DNA of 64,000 nt, taken from the NCBI GenBank assembly GCA_021521415.1, contig JAIQDT010003796.1:186001-250000 (forward strand), given 5' to 3'. The notes beneath the pieces were generated by a model that was not told where the DNA came from, made no database searches, and was given only the letters and a program-made list of their open reading frames with translations. Positions 38,911-51,042 of the stretch are shown here, piece after piece. The stretch's first letter is position 1. Every line of letters starts with the position of its first letter. The stretch is from Bidens hawaiensis. Taxonomy: Eukaryota > Streptophyta > Magnoliopsida > Asterales > Asteraceae. Position numbers and translations under genes: made by a program.

Positions 38911-41748
38911 AAATAAAATTATTTTTCCTCTCTGCAAATGAGTGGATCCATAAAACCCTGAGCTATCTCGGACTTGAGAGTTTATCTCCCATAGTACACC
39001 TGTTGCCACAAAATGTTGTATAGTGGGAGACACACATGTACTCTGAGAGAAACGTGAAATAGGCTTTTAGGGAATATTGCTCATCACAAGTCACAATCTT
39101 AACCAAATCTAAACCTCATATTACTATATTTTTTTTATCCCTGTAGCTGCAAATATTGTATGAGTAATGTTACATTTGGTCATATTTGTCTACAAACCAA
39201 ACCGTATTACATTATGTCTTAAAGTTTCATTAAAGATGGTCTAACGTTATGTAAGAGAAAATAACATATGAGGGTTTGGAGCGTCTCCTCCGTGGAAATT
39301 TGGTTACTTTGGTTATATCGGCCGCTGAGAACCATTGGAATTGTGATTTGTGAAGAACATGAATATTGGGTAACGATCTTATAATCGTTAACGCTATTTC
39401 GAAAATGTAATTTTTATATTATTTTAATCACTATTAACCCTTTTATATCAGAATTTTTACACCGAACATACACTCTCTATTATTATACGAACAGTCTTTC
39501 CTTCAAATTTCGCATGACAAATTGGATAATAGCATAGTTTCAAGTGTCACGTGATTGAATGTGTGAAATTCTTCTAACATTGAAAGATATGAACATTCAT
39601 AAAATAATATGTTCGTAATTTAAACTTGATTAAGTTAAATAAAGTTAAAATAATTAAAAACTAGCCAACTAAAATGAGATAGAAAACAAAGCAAGTTCGG
39701 GTTCCCAAAAGATATTATTCTCCGACCACCTTGTGTAGGTCACGTTGCTTTCCGCAATTCTGCATATTATATACTTAAATTTTTAAATTTTATCTTTAAA
39801 TTGTTATTATATACCATTATTGTTATTGAATTAATAACTTTTAAAAGGAATAAATAACGTAGACGGAAGGTGCAACGAAAGTACATGCACGCTTTTCATT
39901 TTGATAATTAATATATACTACCGTTATTTCTACAGTTATAAATGTAACAAAATATGTAAAGTTCTATACCAAAAGATTGTTTTATATATAAGGTAACGCG
40001 TAAAATAAATATTCATGATTTTCTTTTGTATAATCTTTAACTTAATGTTACTTGCTGGTATGTAAATTGTGTTTCATAAATAGTCAATTCAATTTTAAAG
40101 AAAGAACTCTAAGAACAATGCAGTGTAATTACTAAGTACTAATTTAGTATACTGTTTGCTAGATATAACGTAGATAATCGTAACCGACTTGTGTACCATA
40201 GTTAAAGCAAAAGCTTAAATTGTTTTGTTAGGCTCGAATTGATGAATGGCTTAGGGTCGGGTTCACTGATCGGGCCTGGGTGGCATACTGAGAAGCAAGA
40301 GGAGGGCCAATTTAATTATTTAATTTAGGGCTCTTTTGTTGTTTCTTGGTCACTAAGTTAGTTGTCACAATTTCACATATTTATGTCAACACGTACTATA
40401 ATTATAGTATTGTCTGGGCTTATAAGAAAAATCTAGTTGCAGCAATAGATACAGGATTCATATTGAATCCAAACCATGCTATATTATTGTGTTCTTTTTT
40501 TTTTTAATGTTTTTGTGTGCAATTCGTTTGGGTTGATTGTTATTGTGTGCAATTCCGTATACAAATCTATGAGATAAACCACAATAGTTCAATATTTGAT
40601 CGATTGATTCCCTAATTTTGTATGATTTCGTGTTATTTCACTATTTGCTCATCGCTAAATGTTATACTTGGTACAAAAATTACTCAAATAGTTCAAGCTA
40701 TTGCACACCCACATTTTATAATTAAATGATAAATAAATAGGTCAACTCATATACCCGTTGAGTTAACACAAAAACAACCCCTTGGCTAAACATGCTTATG
40801 GTATGACCCAAAGCTGACTCAACCCGTTTAGAGTGAACCCAAACTGGCAAACTTTATGTTAGTTTTTGTCATTTAAAAATTTCGTGTCCCCCTTTATATT
40901 TCTGTGGTTGAAGAAACTTATTATCCAACACACCAACGTACTATATAATTATATATCATAATAATAATATTGATATACATATCCCAAGTATATATTGAAC
41001 GTTATAAATTTGATTGGTTGGTAAATAGGTGGAAGGTTGAAATATGTGAAGATACAGGCTGGATTCATTAACACAATGAATGAATGATTCCCTGTGTGTA
41101 TATGTATTTTAGTTTTAGGCGACCGATATCCAGCTCACTTCAATCCCTATGCCCCCATCCTTCCTATCCTTGCTTTCTAACTTAACCTAATCTATATTTT
41201 ATTATATTTATTTTCTTAAGTTATAAAACCTTACCACCCCACCAAAACAGTAAGGTCTAGAAATTTACGTAAAATAAAAATAAAATCATTTTGTTTTTGT
41301 TTTCAACATGAAAACAAATTTTTATTTTTAAAAATAACTTGACAACAACGATACAATCCAACCATCACACCCTTCGAAATATTTTCTGTATGTTGAATAA
41401 GTTACTAACAGACACACGTTCTCCTTTATTTGGTTGAGAGTATTTAAAAGTTATCATCTAAATAATTTAGCGGAAGATATTAATTAACAATATAATGGAA
41501 TGTTGATAGCCCATAATGATACATGTTTACGGGTAAAGTGAGAAATATACTTTAGCAAGAGTGCATACTTTGTCGAGACAGGTTTGGTCAAATGCATAGG
41601 AAAAGTGCTAACTTTAGGTATCCCTCATGTGGCACCTCGTTTTCTTTATGTAGAACATGCAATATATTCAAATCGCATTGTATGCTACCATTCTACCAAT
41701 GTCACATTGTCTTTTATTTTTTATTATCTAAAACATATAGATAACTTA
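38911..41748. other. Gene-free AT-rich region
   Basis: No gene is recognisable. Sequence is AT-rich with scattered homopolymer runs. Confidence 0.5.
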
Positions 41749-41889
41749 TCAAGAACCAGGGGCGGATTTACACATACATGTGTGGGTTCACGAGAACCCA
41801 CTGAGTTTCGGATTTTAAATAAAACACCTATATAATATATGAGAGTGAACCCATATATAATTTGTGAGTGAACCCATAAACAAAATGAG

Positions 41890-41950
41890 ACAATGGTGTG
41901 GTGGTAAAGACCTTGTTTTTTGTTATGAGAACCCTGGTTCAATACTCTCC
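41890..41950 (+). other. tRNA-like A and B boxes inside the hAT-like element
   Basis: TGGTGTGGTGGTAAAGACC resembles a polymerase III A box and, about 35 nt later, CTGGTTCAATACTC resembles a B box. The sequence cannot be folded into a complete tRNA cloverleaf by eye, so a SINE 5' end nested in the element is the likelier reading. Confidence 0.45.
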
Positions 41951-42613
41951 CTCAGCAGGTTATGTTTTTTTTTTGTTCTTTTTTTTTTTAACTGGTTAGT
42001 TAATTAGATCTAGACCTTTATATTCAGCCTCGAAGAATTTTGTTTCTAGCTAAAGCTTCAAATGATAAAATGATAAGTATTAAACATCAATTTATAAGTT
42101 AATATGATGTTAACAAGATAGTTAAGATCTTATGCTTGCAACAGTTAGAAGCAATAGATTAACAACCTATACTAAAGTAAAACATCTATAGTATGTAATA
42201 TTCTTTGAAATTTTGGTATTGGTAATTTGGTTATAAATATAGTATTCTTAATTTCTAAAGTAAAACATTTAACGTATGCAATTTGGAAATTTACTGCACA
42301 TCACTTTGAAAAGTCATTACCAGACAAAGTGTTTGATCACATTAAAAATATAGTTTTAAGTTTACATTCATGTGTCCAATGTCCATGATCATATACATTT
42401 GATGAGATTATTAGTAGTAGAAACATGTAGTCGAAGTCAATATATATTTTTAGAATCATGTTTAGTGTACTTCACATAAAGGGTATATCCATAGACTGAT
42501 AGACAGTATCTGATCTGCTAAAGTAAATCATGACCCTTTCCATTTTTTTAATACACAATCGGTACCACCTTAATAACAAAAATGAACATTCTAATTTTTA
42601 ACCGGTAAAAGTA

Positions 42614-42642
42614 CTCGCGCAACGCACGACAAATCCAACTAG
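42614..42642 (+). mobile_element. Possible Helitron 3' terminus
   Basis: A small GCGCAACGC hairpin region is followed by CTAG and then T, resembling a Helitron 3' end. The candidate 5' side is near 42165 (CTATACTAAAGTAAAAC). The hairpin is weak. Confidence 0.3.
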
Positions 42643-42852
42643 TTATGATATATTAAGAGATATTATGTGGTTTTTAATTTATAATGATAACGTTTGTTTT
42701 TTTGTTATTGTATCGTATTTTTATTATGTGAGAGACCTTAACCAGCCGGAACCGTTGAAATGGCCCGAACCGTCTAGCTGACCTGAACTGTCAAACCAGC
42801 CTGAACAGTGAACCCACTGAAAAAAAATCCTGGATCCGCCACTGTCAAGAAG

Positions 42853-44690
42853 AGAACTTGCATGAAGATGACCTACCAAGAACTTTTTATTATTCTCGTT
42901 GAATTATGTCAAGGAGTTAACATTCATATAGACACCCAAGTGACCAACGAACTAGACAATCCATAAATAAAACGTGCCAGGAAATAAAGAGCACATGTAT
43001 CTATGTGCTACACTTGCTGTTTGGGAAAAAAAATGTATGTGGTACACTTATTTAATGTCACCAAGTTATATCCACGAACTAGTGGAGAAATATTTTACTA
43101 TTTTTATGTAGTTTAAATGTGTAATGGTAACTAGAGATATATCTTACCAGTAACTTCTCAGGGTTACCTATTCTTTTGTTATTATTTTATTAAGATATTA
43201 CATTTAATTATTTTTATCACAATTTCGTATTTTAAAACCATATTTCCCTTCATTCTTTTTTCCTAAAATGTTAATTTAGTTTTTGTTAAGTGTAAATAAC
43301 TAATGTCTCTAGCTATATAATAATAAAGGAAAACAATAGTGATATCACCATTTTCCAATTCGACAAACTGCAACATCAGTTGTTTATAAAATGTCTCTAT
43401 TCAATCAAGAACGCTAATGTCATCAATCAAAACATTATTATAAAATTGTTATCTCTTCTATGTTTTCATTTTTATCAATGGCTGTTTTGTTTTAACAGTG
43501 TATCATAGATATATTTTATTATTGATTAAATAGTCTATGTTAATTAATTACCAGAATTCGGTTTCATGCTGGTTATTTAGTAAACATTTATATTTTCCTC
43601 CTAATTCACACACACATGTGTTTATATATTTATAAAAGGATGTTTCATATAACGTAAACTACTATATATCTATTCATCTATTTATTATATATCATTAAAC
43701 CATAATTGACTCAAGCTCGCGTGCCATAGCCTTGTAGAAATGATAAATTAATGTCACAAACTCGTTGGCAGGCTGGCAAATTGCCATCTTTCCATCCTTG
43801 GTCAAAGCTTATGGGCTCTATGTGTACGTACATCTTGTTTTTTATCAACTCTCTGCTCGATTAAATACTTATATAATTAATAATCTTAAGAAACATTTAT
43901 GCATATGTATAAGTCAACCTTTTTGTTTCAACGATAGTTAATATCCAAAATAATACTAAAATAACACACAAACCTAATATAATATTCATGTAAATTTGTG
44001 TTTAAGCGTAAACATGTTCATCTACTTTGGATTGACTTGGCAAATATATTTAGTTAACCCATCGTGTTATACTCAACCTGACGAGTTTAAAAACTTTTCA
44101 CGTTTTAAAAACGTTAATAAAATTCAGAAACTAAGGAAGAAGCGTGCATCAAAGTTAATTATAGCATAAACTTAATTATCACATAAACATATACTTGTAA
44201 CTTTGTAGTAACATAGCATTTTGATGTCTAACACGTAAAAACTCGTGTCGTGTTTGGATTCGTGAATCGTGACATGTATAATCTGTCAATCCATGAATAC
44301 GACAAATTTAATTAACCTCCTAATTAAAAAAAACTTGTCATAATTAAGTTTATAACAACTAATCAAATAATATTACTTTTAGACGTTAAACTTAACTACT
44401 CCTAAATTCTTTCAATATTATTAATAAAACACTTGTATATAGATTACTATTATTATTTTATTATTATTATTATTATTATAGAACAACAGATAATATCACG
44501 TGTAAACATACCATTTCAAGGTTATGTCCAAGGCCGTTTCCTTGACTACCATGATTAAAGCCACGATTTGTCCGTACATACAGACGTTCTTCAAACTAAC
44601 TCGAATAAAAATCAAAATTATGTCACCTTTTTTACGAAGTATAAGTCTCTTACCACTAGACTAACTTAATATCGGGTAGATATAAAAAAA
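42853..44690. other. Gene-free AT-rich region
   Basis: No gene is recognisable. A Helitron-5'-like TCTCTAGCTATATAATAATA starts at 43306. An (ATT)n tract lies at about 44450-44480. A minus-strand tRNA-like segment with GTCTAGTGGTAAGAG is at about 44645-44670. Confidence 0.5.
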
Positions 44691-45621
44691 GGGGAAATTC
44701 CCAAAATAGCTCATTTATAGAATGTGGTTCTAAGTTTGTCACATCAAATTCAAGTTTCCAACTTTGTTCCTTTGGTATCTCGTCGTCGACGACATGTTAG
44801 CGAACACCGACGATGTGTTAACATAACATAGGGTTGACAATGCGTTATGTTGCTAACATAGGGTAGCAGCGATGCGTTAACGTTTAAAGCAGGGGTTTCA
44901 CGATGCGTTAGTTGATAAAGCATCGCTGCTACCCTATGTTAGCAACATAAACGCATCGTTGGCGACTTGTTGACATAACATAGGGTTGACGATGCGTTTA
45001 TGTTGCTAACATAGGGTAGCAGCGATGCTTTATCAAATAACGCATCGTGGAACCCCTGCTTTAAACATTAACGCATCGCTGCTACCATATGTTAGTAACA
45101 TAACGCATCGTCAGCCCTATGTTATGTTAACACATCGTCGGTGTCCGCTAACATGTCGCCGACGACGAGATACCAAAGAGACAAATTTAAAAACTTAAAT
45201 TTAAGAGGGTAAACTTGAAACCAAATTATATAAATGGCACCACACCTCTGCCAACACACCGGAAAACCCTCTTCCACCACACCGCCGCCACTCTTCCTTC
45301 AGCCACCACAACTCACCGGAAAACCCTCTTCTCTCACCGATTACAGTCGCCGCCACCGTCCCAGCCGGAAAACCGGCTCTCCGCCACTCAGCCACCACCA
45401 CATCTCTCCGGGAACTCCCACCTCAGCCACCTCCCTCCACAGTTGCCGCCCCGACCCAGCCACTCAGCCACCACCCTCCACAGTCAGCCACCACCCTCCA
45501 CAGTCGCCGTCCCGACCCAGCCGGAAAACCGGCTCTCCGCCTCACCTCAGCCACCACCACATCTCACCGGGAAAACCGCCCAGCCTCCAACCCTGCTGCT
45601 TTGACCACGATCCTCGGCGGC

Positions 45622-47398
45622 ATGGATTCAGAAGAATGGGAACATCCACGTAATCGGAAAGGGAAACGGAATGGTCATCAGGCTCAAGGTAATAACAAGG
45701 TTTTATCGAAGTTTTTTGTCTCAAATCTTCCCCCAAAGTGTTCTTCGCAAGACTTAAAAGATGTTATGGGTAGTTTTTGGTCGTTACGAAGGTTCCTATA
45801 TAGCTAGGAAGCTGGATAAATGGGGCAAGAGGTTTGCTTTTGTATCGTTTTCCGAGGTGAAAGATGTCAATCGGTTGGGAGATGAGTTATCAGACGTATG
45901 GATCGGTTCGTATAAGTTGTTTATTGCGATTGCTCGGTTTGTGGATGGTGGGAATCTACATAGACCCGATTCTGGTAATAGGAGGAAGACGGCTTCGGTT
46001 CCTGTTTATAGTCATGCAAAACCTAGTGGTCAAACAAAACCTAGTTCCGAAGGATCCGATAGGAATGGGGTTCCCTATGCATCAGTTGGTAATGGGCGTT
46101 CCTTTGTTGATTCCTTGTTAAATCGGAACAAAGTAGATGAGATTAAGGTGGATGATTCGGTGGAACGGTTTTCTCATTGGAAGGGATGTGCTCTTACGGG
46201 GAGGGTGGTGAATCTTCACACGTTAACGTCTCTGAAAAAGTTGGTTCGGAAGCATGGTTGGAGATCATTAGAGATTAAGTATCTGGGAGGGCTTTCAGTG
46301 GTGTTGGTATTCTACGTTAGTGGGGATAGGGATGCCTTCCTGAATAACAAAGACAAATGGTCAGACTGGTTTGAGTTTTTAGAACCTTGGTCTGATAGAA
46401 ATGGAGTGGAGGAGGGTCGGATAGCCTGGCTCCAAGTTCATGGGGTTCCGGCTCAGTTGGTGTTAGACGAGGTATTCGATTTGATTGGAAGCAGATTTGG
46501 CAAGGTGGTTCAATCGGCTTCCTTATCAGGTGATGAAAACAACTTATCGTATACTCTCATTGGTGTGTTGAGTAAAGAGTGCAAACGGATTGTGGATCGG
46601 GTGGACATTAATTGGAGGGGAAAAATTTTTAAAGTGTGGGTGGATGAAGATGTAGGGGAATGGATACCGGAATGTATAGTAGAGTATGAAGAGGATGATG
46701 GTTCCGTTTTACCGGAGGAGGATAAGTGTGATGATAATATCGTGCAGGATGAGTCCCATAATGTGCATCGTGAAGAGGGCGAATGTTCTCAAGCTAATGA
46801 GTTTTCTGTCAGGGAACATGCTGTTAATGGGTTGGATGGTTGTGTGAACGATAATTCTAACGTGATGGTCGGTGAATTTTCGAACTCTTATGATCTTTCT
46901 AATGAGGAGGCGGTTGAGAATGGTAACGTTGATAGTACTAATGTTTCTGTGTTGAAAGGCAAGGGACATAAGAAGTTCAGACGGAAATCTTTATTTTCTA
47001 ATCGGAGTGGGGGTAGTGGTTCTAGGGAGCGTCCTAAGAAGAGACCAAGGGAGGATAAAGATATGTTTGATCTTGATAGGTTTATCGGTATTATGCACGT
47101 GCCTTCGGATGTTACTAGGGGTAACGAGACAGGTGTTGAAGGAGTGTTCTTAACACCGGATCTTAACAAAGGGATGTCTACTAATACGGAGGTGGTTCGA
47201 GACATCGAGGGAGAGACTGCGGAGGCCTCGATGAATGGTAGAGGTATAGATCCGGTGCAACACCAAGGTCCGATTGAGGTGGAGTTGGAGAAGACCATTG
47301 AGCTGAGTAAGGCGTTAGGCGTTGAGAATTTGCAAGATTTTGTTTCTAATGTTAAAGAGGTTCTTGTTTCCGAAGGCTATCAAGAAGGTGTTCAATGA
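45622..47398 (+). pseudogene. LINE ORF1 protein (RRM), one frameshift
   Basis: The ATG at 45622 opens MDSEEWEHPRNRKGKRN and an RRM (KFFVSNLPPKCSSQDLKDVMGSF). The frame then shifts at a T5 run, 45774-45778, and continues as GRYEGSYIARKLDKWGKRFAFVSF, the second half of the same RRM. With one T fewer the frame would give about 591 residues. The rest includes a DUF4283-like region (WKGCALTGRVVNL, WSDWFEFLEPW, IAWLQVHGVPAQL) and a low-complexity acidic tail with a basic patch (RPKKRPRED). ORF1 proteins of plant L1 elements bind element RNA. The single-base change is the only lesion seen in the element. Confidence 0.8.
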
Positions 47399-50300
47399 AT
47401 GTTTTTTCTCTGAACATTCGTGGGTTAGGGAGTTCTAGCAAAGCCGATTGGATTCGAGGTCTTCGAGTCCATCACGAGGTTAGTTTTATTGTCTTACAAG
47501 AGTCGCAATTTGTTTCCTTGGATTCTGTGGATGTGGGACGGTTTTGGGGTTATGGTGAGTATTCTTTTGATTGGGTTCCTTCATCTGGAAGGTCGGGTGG
47601 GTTATTATCGATCTGGGATTCTCAAGTCTTTCGTATGGAAAGGGTGGTCAAGAATAATAATTGGCTTCTAGTTTCGGGCACTGTGAAAGGAAAGAGGAGC
47701 TCGTATCATATTCTCAATGTTTATTCTTCTCAAAATCTAGTTACTAAACGAGCTCTTTGGGGGGAAATTCGTGATTTGATCGAGGAGGGTAATGGGAGGT
47801 GGATTGTGGCAGGAGATTTTAACTCGGTTCGGTGTGCTGAGGATAGGCGGAATTCTTTGTTTAATGTGGGTGAGGCCAATGAGTTTAACGACTTCATTGA
47901 TGATTCGAATCTTCACGAGTACTCCTTGAAAGGGAGGCGTTTTACTTTTGTCGCAGGAAATAAATTAAGCCGTATTGACAGAATCTTCGTTAATTGGGAT
48001 TTCTTTATGGAATGGCCGTGTGCGGAGTATATTGCTCTCGAAAGGAATAAGCCGGATCATAGTCCGTTGGTTTTGAAAATTGGTTCTTCCAAGAACTATG
48101 GTCCCAAACCGTTTAGGTTTTTCAATTCATGGCTTGGTAGAGAGGATTTTGGGACGTTGGTTAAGAAGACGCTTGTTGATGGCTCGTTTCATGGTTCTCC
48201 GGACGCGAGATTGCTGTATAAATTTAAAGCTTTGCGTGCTGCTATCACTAGATGGGCGATCGATTGTAAAGCCAAAGAAAAGGAGGAAAGGGTTTTATTG
48301 GAGCAAGAGTTGCGTGACTTGGACCAAACCTTGGAGGTCCGGGATTTGTTGGAAGAAGAGACATGGTCTTTAAGCGAAATTAAAAGACGGCTAGGCGAGT
48401 TGGATAATCATTATTACCGGGATTTGAAGCAAAAGGCTCGGTGTAATTGGGCGATTCATGGAGACGAAAATTCTCGATTTTTTCACGGTTTTATTAATAA
48501 ACGTAAAGCTTCAAATTATTTTCCGGGTTTGGAAGTGAATGGGGCGTGGGAAACAAACCCGGTTCTCATTAAAAAGGAAGTTTTGCGATTCTTTGCTGGT
48601 AAGTTTAAAGAATCTATTACACATCGGCCTCGGTTGATTGGATATGGGTTTTCGGTCTTGTCTTCGGTGGAGGCGGATTTTTTGATCAGTGATTTTTCCG
48701 TGCATGAGATCAAGAAGGCGGTTTTTGATTGCGGTGGTGACAAAGCTCCTGGGCCGGATGGTTTTAATTTTAGGTTCATTCGGTTTTATTGGGAGTTGTT
48801 CGAGAAGGATTTTGTGGATATTCTTGATCATTTTCATAAGGTTAAAAGTTTTTGCTCGGGGGTTGGTTCGTCTTTTATCACCTTAATTCCTAAGGTAAAC
48901 AATCCGTCTTCTTTGGGGGATTTTAGACCGATAAGTCTCATTGGTTGTATTTTAAAGACTGTGTCGAAGGTGTTAGTGAATCGACTCAAAACGGTTATGA
49001 ATATGATTGTCTCAGAACATCAGTCGGCTTTCTTATCCGGGAGATATATTCTTGATGGCCCTTTGGTGGCTAATGAGGTTATTGCTTGGGCTAAGAAGAG
49101 GGAAAGAAGAATTTTTATGTTCAAGATTGACTTCGATAAAGCCTTTGATAATGTGAATTGGGAGTTCTTGTTGTCGGTTCTTTCTCAGATGGGTTTTCCT
49201 TCGGTTTGGTGCGATTGGATTAGTGGTATCTTGTTGGCGAGCAGATCGTCTGTTCTTGTTAATGGGTCTCCTACATTCGAATTTGGATGTCATAAAGGCA
49301 TTCGTCAAGGTGACCCGCTATCGCCTTTTCTTTTTATTATTCTGATGGAGGCTTTTTCAGGTATGTTGAAACAAGCCTGTGATATAGGTGCGTTTCATGG
49401 TATTACTCTTCCTAATGAAGGTCCTACTTTATCCCATCTTTTTTATGCGGATGATGCTATGATTATGGGAGAGTGGTCTTCTTTTAATTTTGATAACTTG
49501 AAACGTATTCTTCGCATATTTTACTTGTGTTCGGGGCTAAAGATTAATCTCCATAAATCAGTGTTATTTGGAGTAGGTGTAGAAGATGGTGAGATCGATA
49601 TCCAAGCCGGTTTCATGGGTTGTAAGCCGGGTAGAATCCCGTTTTCTTATCTAGGGATTATGGTTGGCGCTAACATGAATAGGGTGGTTAATTGGGAACC
49701 GGTTGTGTCCAAGTTCAAGAAGAGGCTATCTAAATGGAAAGTTAATTCGTTATCTATGGCTGGTCGGTTAATCCTTATTAAATCGGTGCTGGATAGTCTT
49801 CCCACTTATTATTTTTCGCTTTTTAAGGCACCCAAGAAGGTTACCAATGATTTAGAAGCTTTGATGAGAAGGTTCTTATGGGGTGGTTCGGATGAAGTGA
49901 GGAAGATGTCATGGGTGGCTTGGGAGGTAGTCACCAAACCTATAAAAGAAGGGGGTTTAGGTATCGCTCGTTTAGAGGTTAATAATCAAGCGCTGATTAC
50001 TAAATGGCTTGGGAGATTTCTAAATGATCAGCACGCGATGTGGAGAAGAGTAGTGTTGTCTATTCACGGGTCCTCGCGCTGTTGGGGGCTTGCTCCGGTT
50101 AATAATGGAGTTCCCGGGGTTTGGAAGAATTGTGTTATGTTCTGGAACAAATTTAAGGTTGATGGTGTGGGTTTTAATAGAGTGATCCGGGCCACAGTTG
50201 GGAATGGTCGCCAAGTTCGGTTTTGGACGGATTTGTGGTTGGGTTCGGCGCCGGTTATGGACAAGTATCCGTCCTTATATGCGGTAGAAAAACATAAAAA

Positions 50301-51042
50301 TGTCTTGTTAGCTGATCGGTTGGTGGTCACTGGATCTTCTAGTCGCATTGTGTGGGATTGGCTTAGAGCTCCTTGCTCCCAACAGGAGGTGTTCGAGAAG
50401 CAGGAGTTGGAAGATCTCCTTCAAGAGGTGGTGATGGTTGACCGTGAAGATTCATGGTCTTGGGCGGTTGGTAGCTGCAAAGAGTTCGAGGTTTCGGCGA
50501 TTAAAAGATGGATGGTGCGGTCCGTTGAGGATGCTGGGAGTTCCAGTTTCCAATGGAGCAATTGGGTCCCGAAAAAATGTAATATTTTTATGTGGAGGGC
50601 CGTTCTGGATAGCCTTCCAACCAAGCAGGCTTTAGCTAGACGTCATTTGTATTGTGATGATCATAGTTGCGCTTTATGTGAAAGTAATGAGGAATCGCTC
50701 GAGCACTTGTTAACCGGGTGTTTCATTTCTATGGTCGTTTGGAATGCGATTGGTTCATGGTGCAACATCCCTAGATCTTTTGTTTTTCATGTCAATGATT
50801 TGGTGGAAGTGCATAAGGTTTGTGGTGCGACGGGGAATAAAAGATTGATTATTCATGGAATTGTCATCATTACTTGTTGGAGGATTTGGCGGGCTAGGAA
50901 TGAAAAGATTTTTTCGGGCAAGAACACTAAGGTGGCAGAAATGGTTGCGGACATAAAATCTTTGGGTTTTCTTTGGTACAAAAATAGATCTAAGATAGGG
51001 GTAGTGGATTGGAAAAGTTGGTGTTTATTTGATGTAACGTGA
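47395..51042 (+). CDS. LINE ORF2: endonuclease and reverse transcriptase
   Basis: An uninterrupted 1215-residue protein. The N-terminus is an apurinic-type endonuclease (NIRGLG, LQES, AGDFNSVR, SRIDRIF, DHSPLVL; about residues 1-230). The reverse transcriptase follows (FITLIPKVNNP, FRPISLIGC, FKIDFDKAFDNVNW, GIRQGDPLSPFLF, and FYADDAM with YADD at 684-687). The C-terminus carries a zf-RVT type region (FMWRAVLDSLPTKQALARR, CALCESNEESLEHLLTGC). It nicks target DNA and primes reverse transcription of the element RNA. Its ATG overlaps the ORF1 stop codon as ATGA (47395-47398). All catalytic motifs look intact, so the enzyme could still be active, possibly also on SINE RNA. Confidence 0.92.
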   Translation: MNVFSLNIRGLGSSSKADWIRGLRVHHEVSFIVLQESQFVSLDSVDVGRFWGYGEYSFDWVPSSGRSGGLLSIWDSQVFRMERVVKNNNWLLVSGTVKGKRSSYHILNVYSSQNLVTKRALWGEIRDLIEEGNGRWIVAGDFNSVRCAEDRRNSLFNVGEANEFNDFIDDSNLHEYSLKGRRFTFVAGNKLSRIDRIFVNWDFFMEWPCAEYIALERNKPDHSPLVLKIGSSKNYGPKPFRFFNSWLGREDFGTLVKKTLVDGSFHGSPDARLLYKFKALRAAITRWAIDCKAKEKEERVLLEQELRDLDQTLEVRDLLEEETWSLSEIKRRLGELDNHYYRDLKQKARCNWAIHGDENSRFFHGFINKRKASNYFPGLEVNGAWETNPVLIKKEVLRFFAGKFKESITHRPRLIGYGFSVLSSVEADFLISDFSVHEIKKAVFDCGGDKAPGPDGFNFRFIRFYWELFEKDFVDILDHFHKVKSFCSGVGSSFITLIPKVNNPSSLGDFRPISLIGCILKTVSKVLVNRLKTVMNMIVSEHQSAFLSGRYILDGPLVANEVIAWAKKRERRIFMFKIDFDKAFDNVNWEFLLSVLSQMGFPSVWCDWISGILLASRSSVLVNGSPTFEFGCHKGIRQGDPLSPFLFIILMEAFSGMLKQACDIGAFHGITLPNEGPTLSHLFYADDAMIMGEWSSFNFDNLKRILRIFYLCSGLKINLHKSVLFGVGVEDGEIDIQAGFMGCKPGRIPFSYLGIMVGANMNRVVNWEPVVSKFKKRLSKWKVNSLSMAGRLILIKSVLDSLPTYYFSLFKAPKKVTNDLEALMRRFLWGGSDEVRKMSWVAWEVVTKPIKEGGLGIARLEVNNQALITKWLGRFLNDQHAMWRRVVLSIHGSSRCWGLAPVNNGVPGVWKNCVMFWNKFKVDGVGFNRVIRATVGNGRQVRFWTDLWLGSAPVMDKYPSLYAVEKHKNVLLADRLVVTGSSSRIVWDWLRAPCSQQEVFEKQELEDLLQEVVMVDREDSWSWAVGSCKEFEVSAIKRWMVRSVEDAGSSSFQWSNWVPKKCNIFMWRAVLDSLPTKQALARRHLYCDDHSCALCESNEESLEHLLTGCFISMVVWNAIGSWCNIPRSFVFHVNDLVEVHKVCGATGNKRLIIHGIVIITCWRIWRARNEKIFSGKNTKVAEMVADIKSLGFLWYKNRSKIGVVDWKSWCLFDVT

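Larger units (their letters stand above)
41757..42844. mobile_element. hAT-like non-autonomous transposon
   Basis: A 1088-bp element with inverted ends CAGGGGCGGATTTAC and (complement of the right end) CAGTGGCGGATCCAG, flanked by the 8-bp sites TCAAGAAC (41749-41756) and TCAAGAAG (42845-42852), which differ at one base. CAGGGGCGGA-type ends and an 8-bp duplication fit hAT. No transposase is present. The interior contains a tRNA-like promoter and a possible Helitron end. Confidence 0.7.

Noticed and set aside
43306..44690. A possible Helitron starting with TCTCTAGCTATATAATAATA
   Set aside because: The 5' end is convincing by eye, but no hairpin plus CTRR-T terminus was found downstream, and the base before it is G where A is usual.
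45215..45653. Two overlapping Pro/His-rich plus-strand frames of about 130 codons
   Set aside because: They sit in the CCACC-repeat leader of the LINE, overlap in different frames, and end where ORF1 starts.
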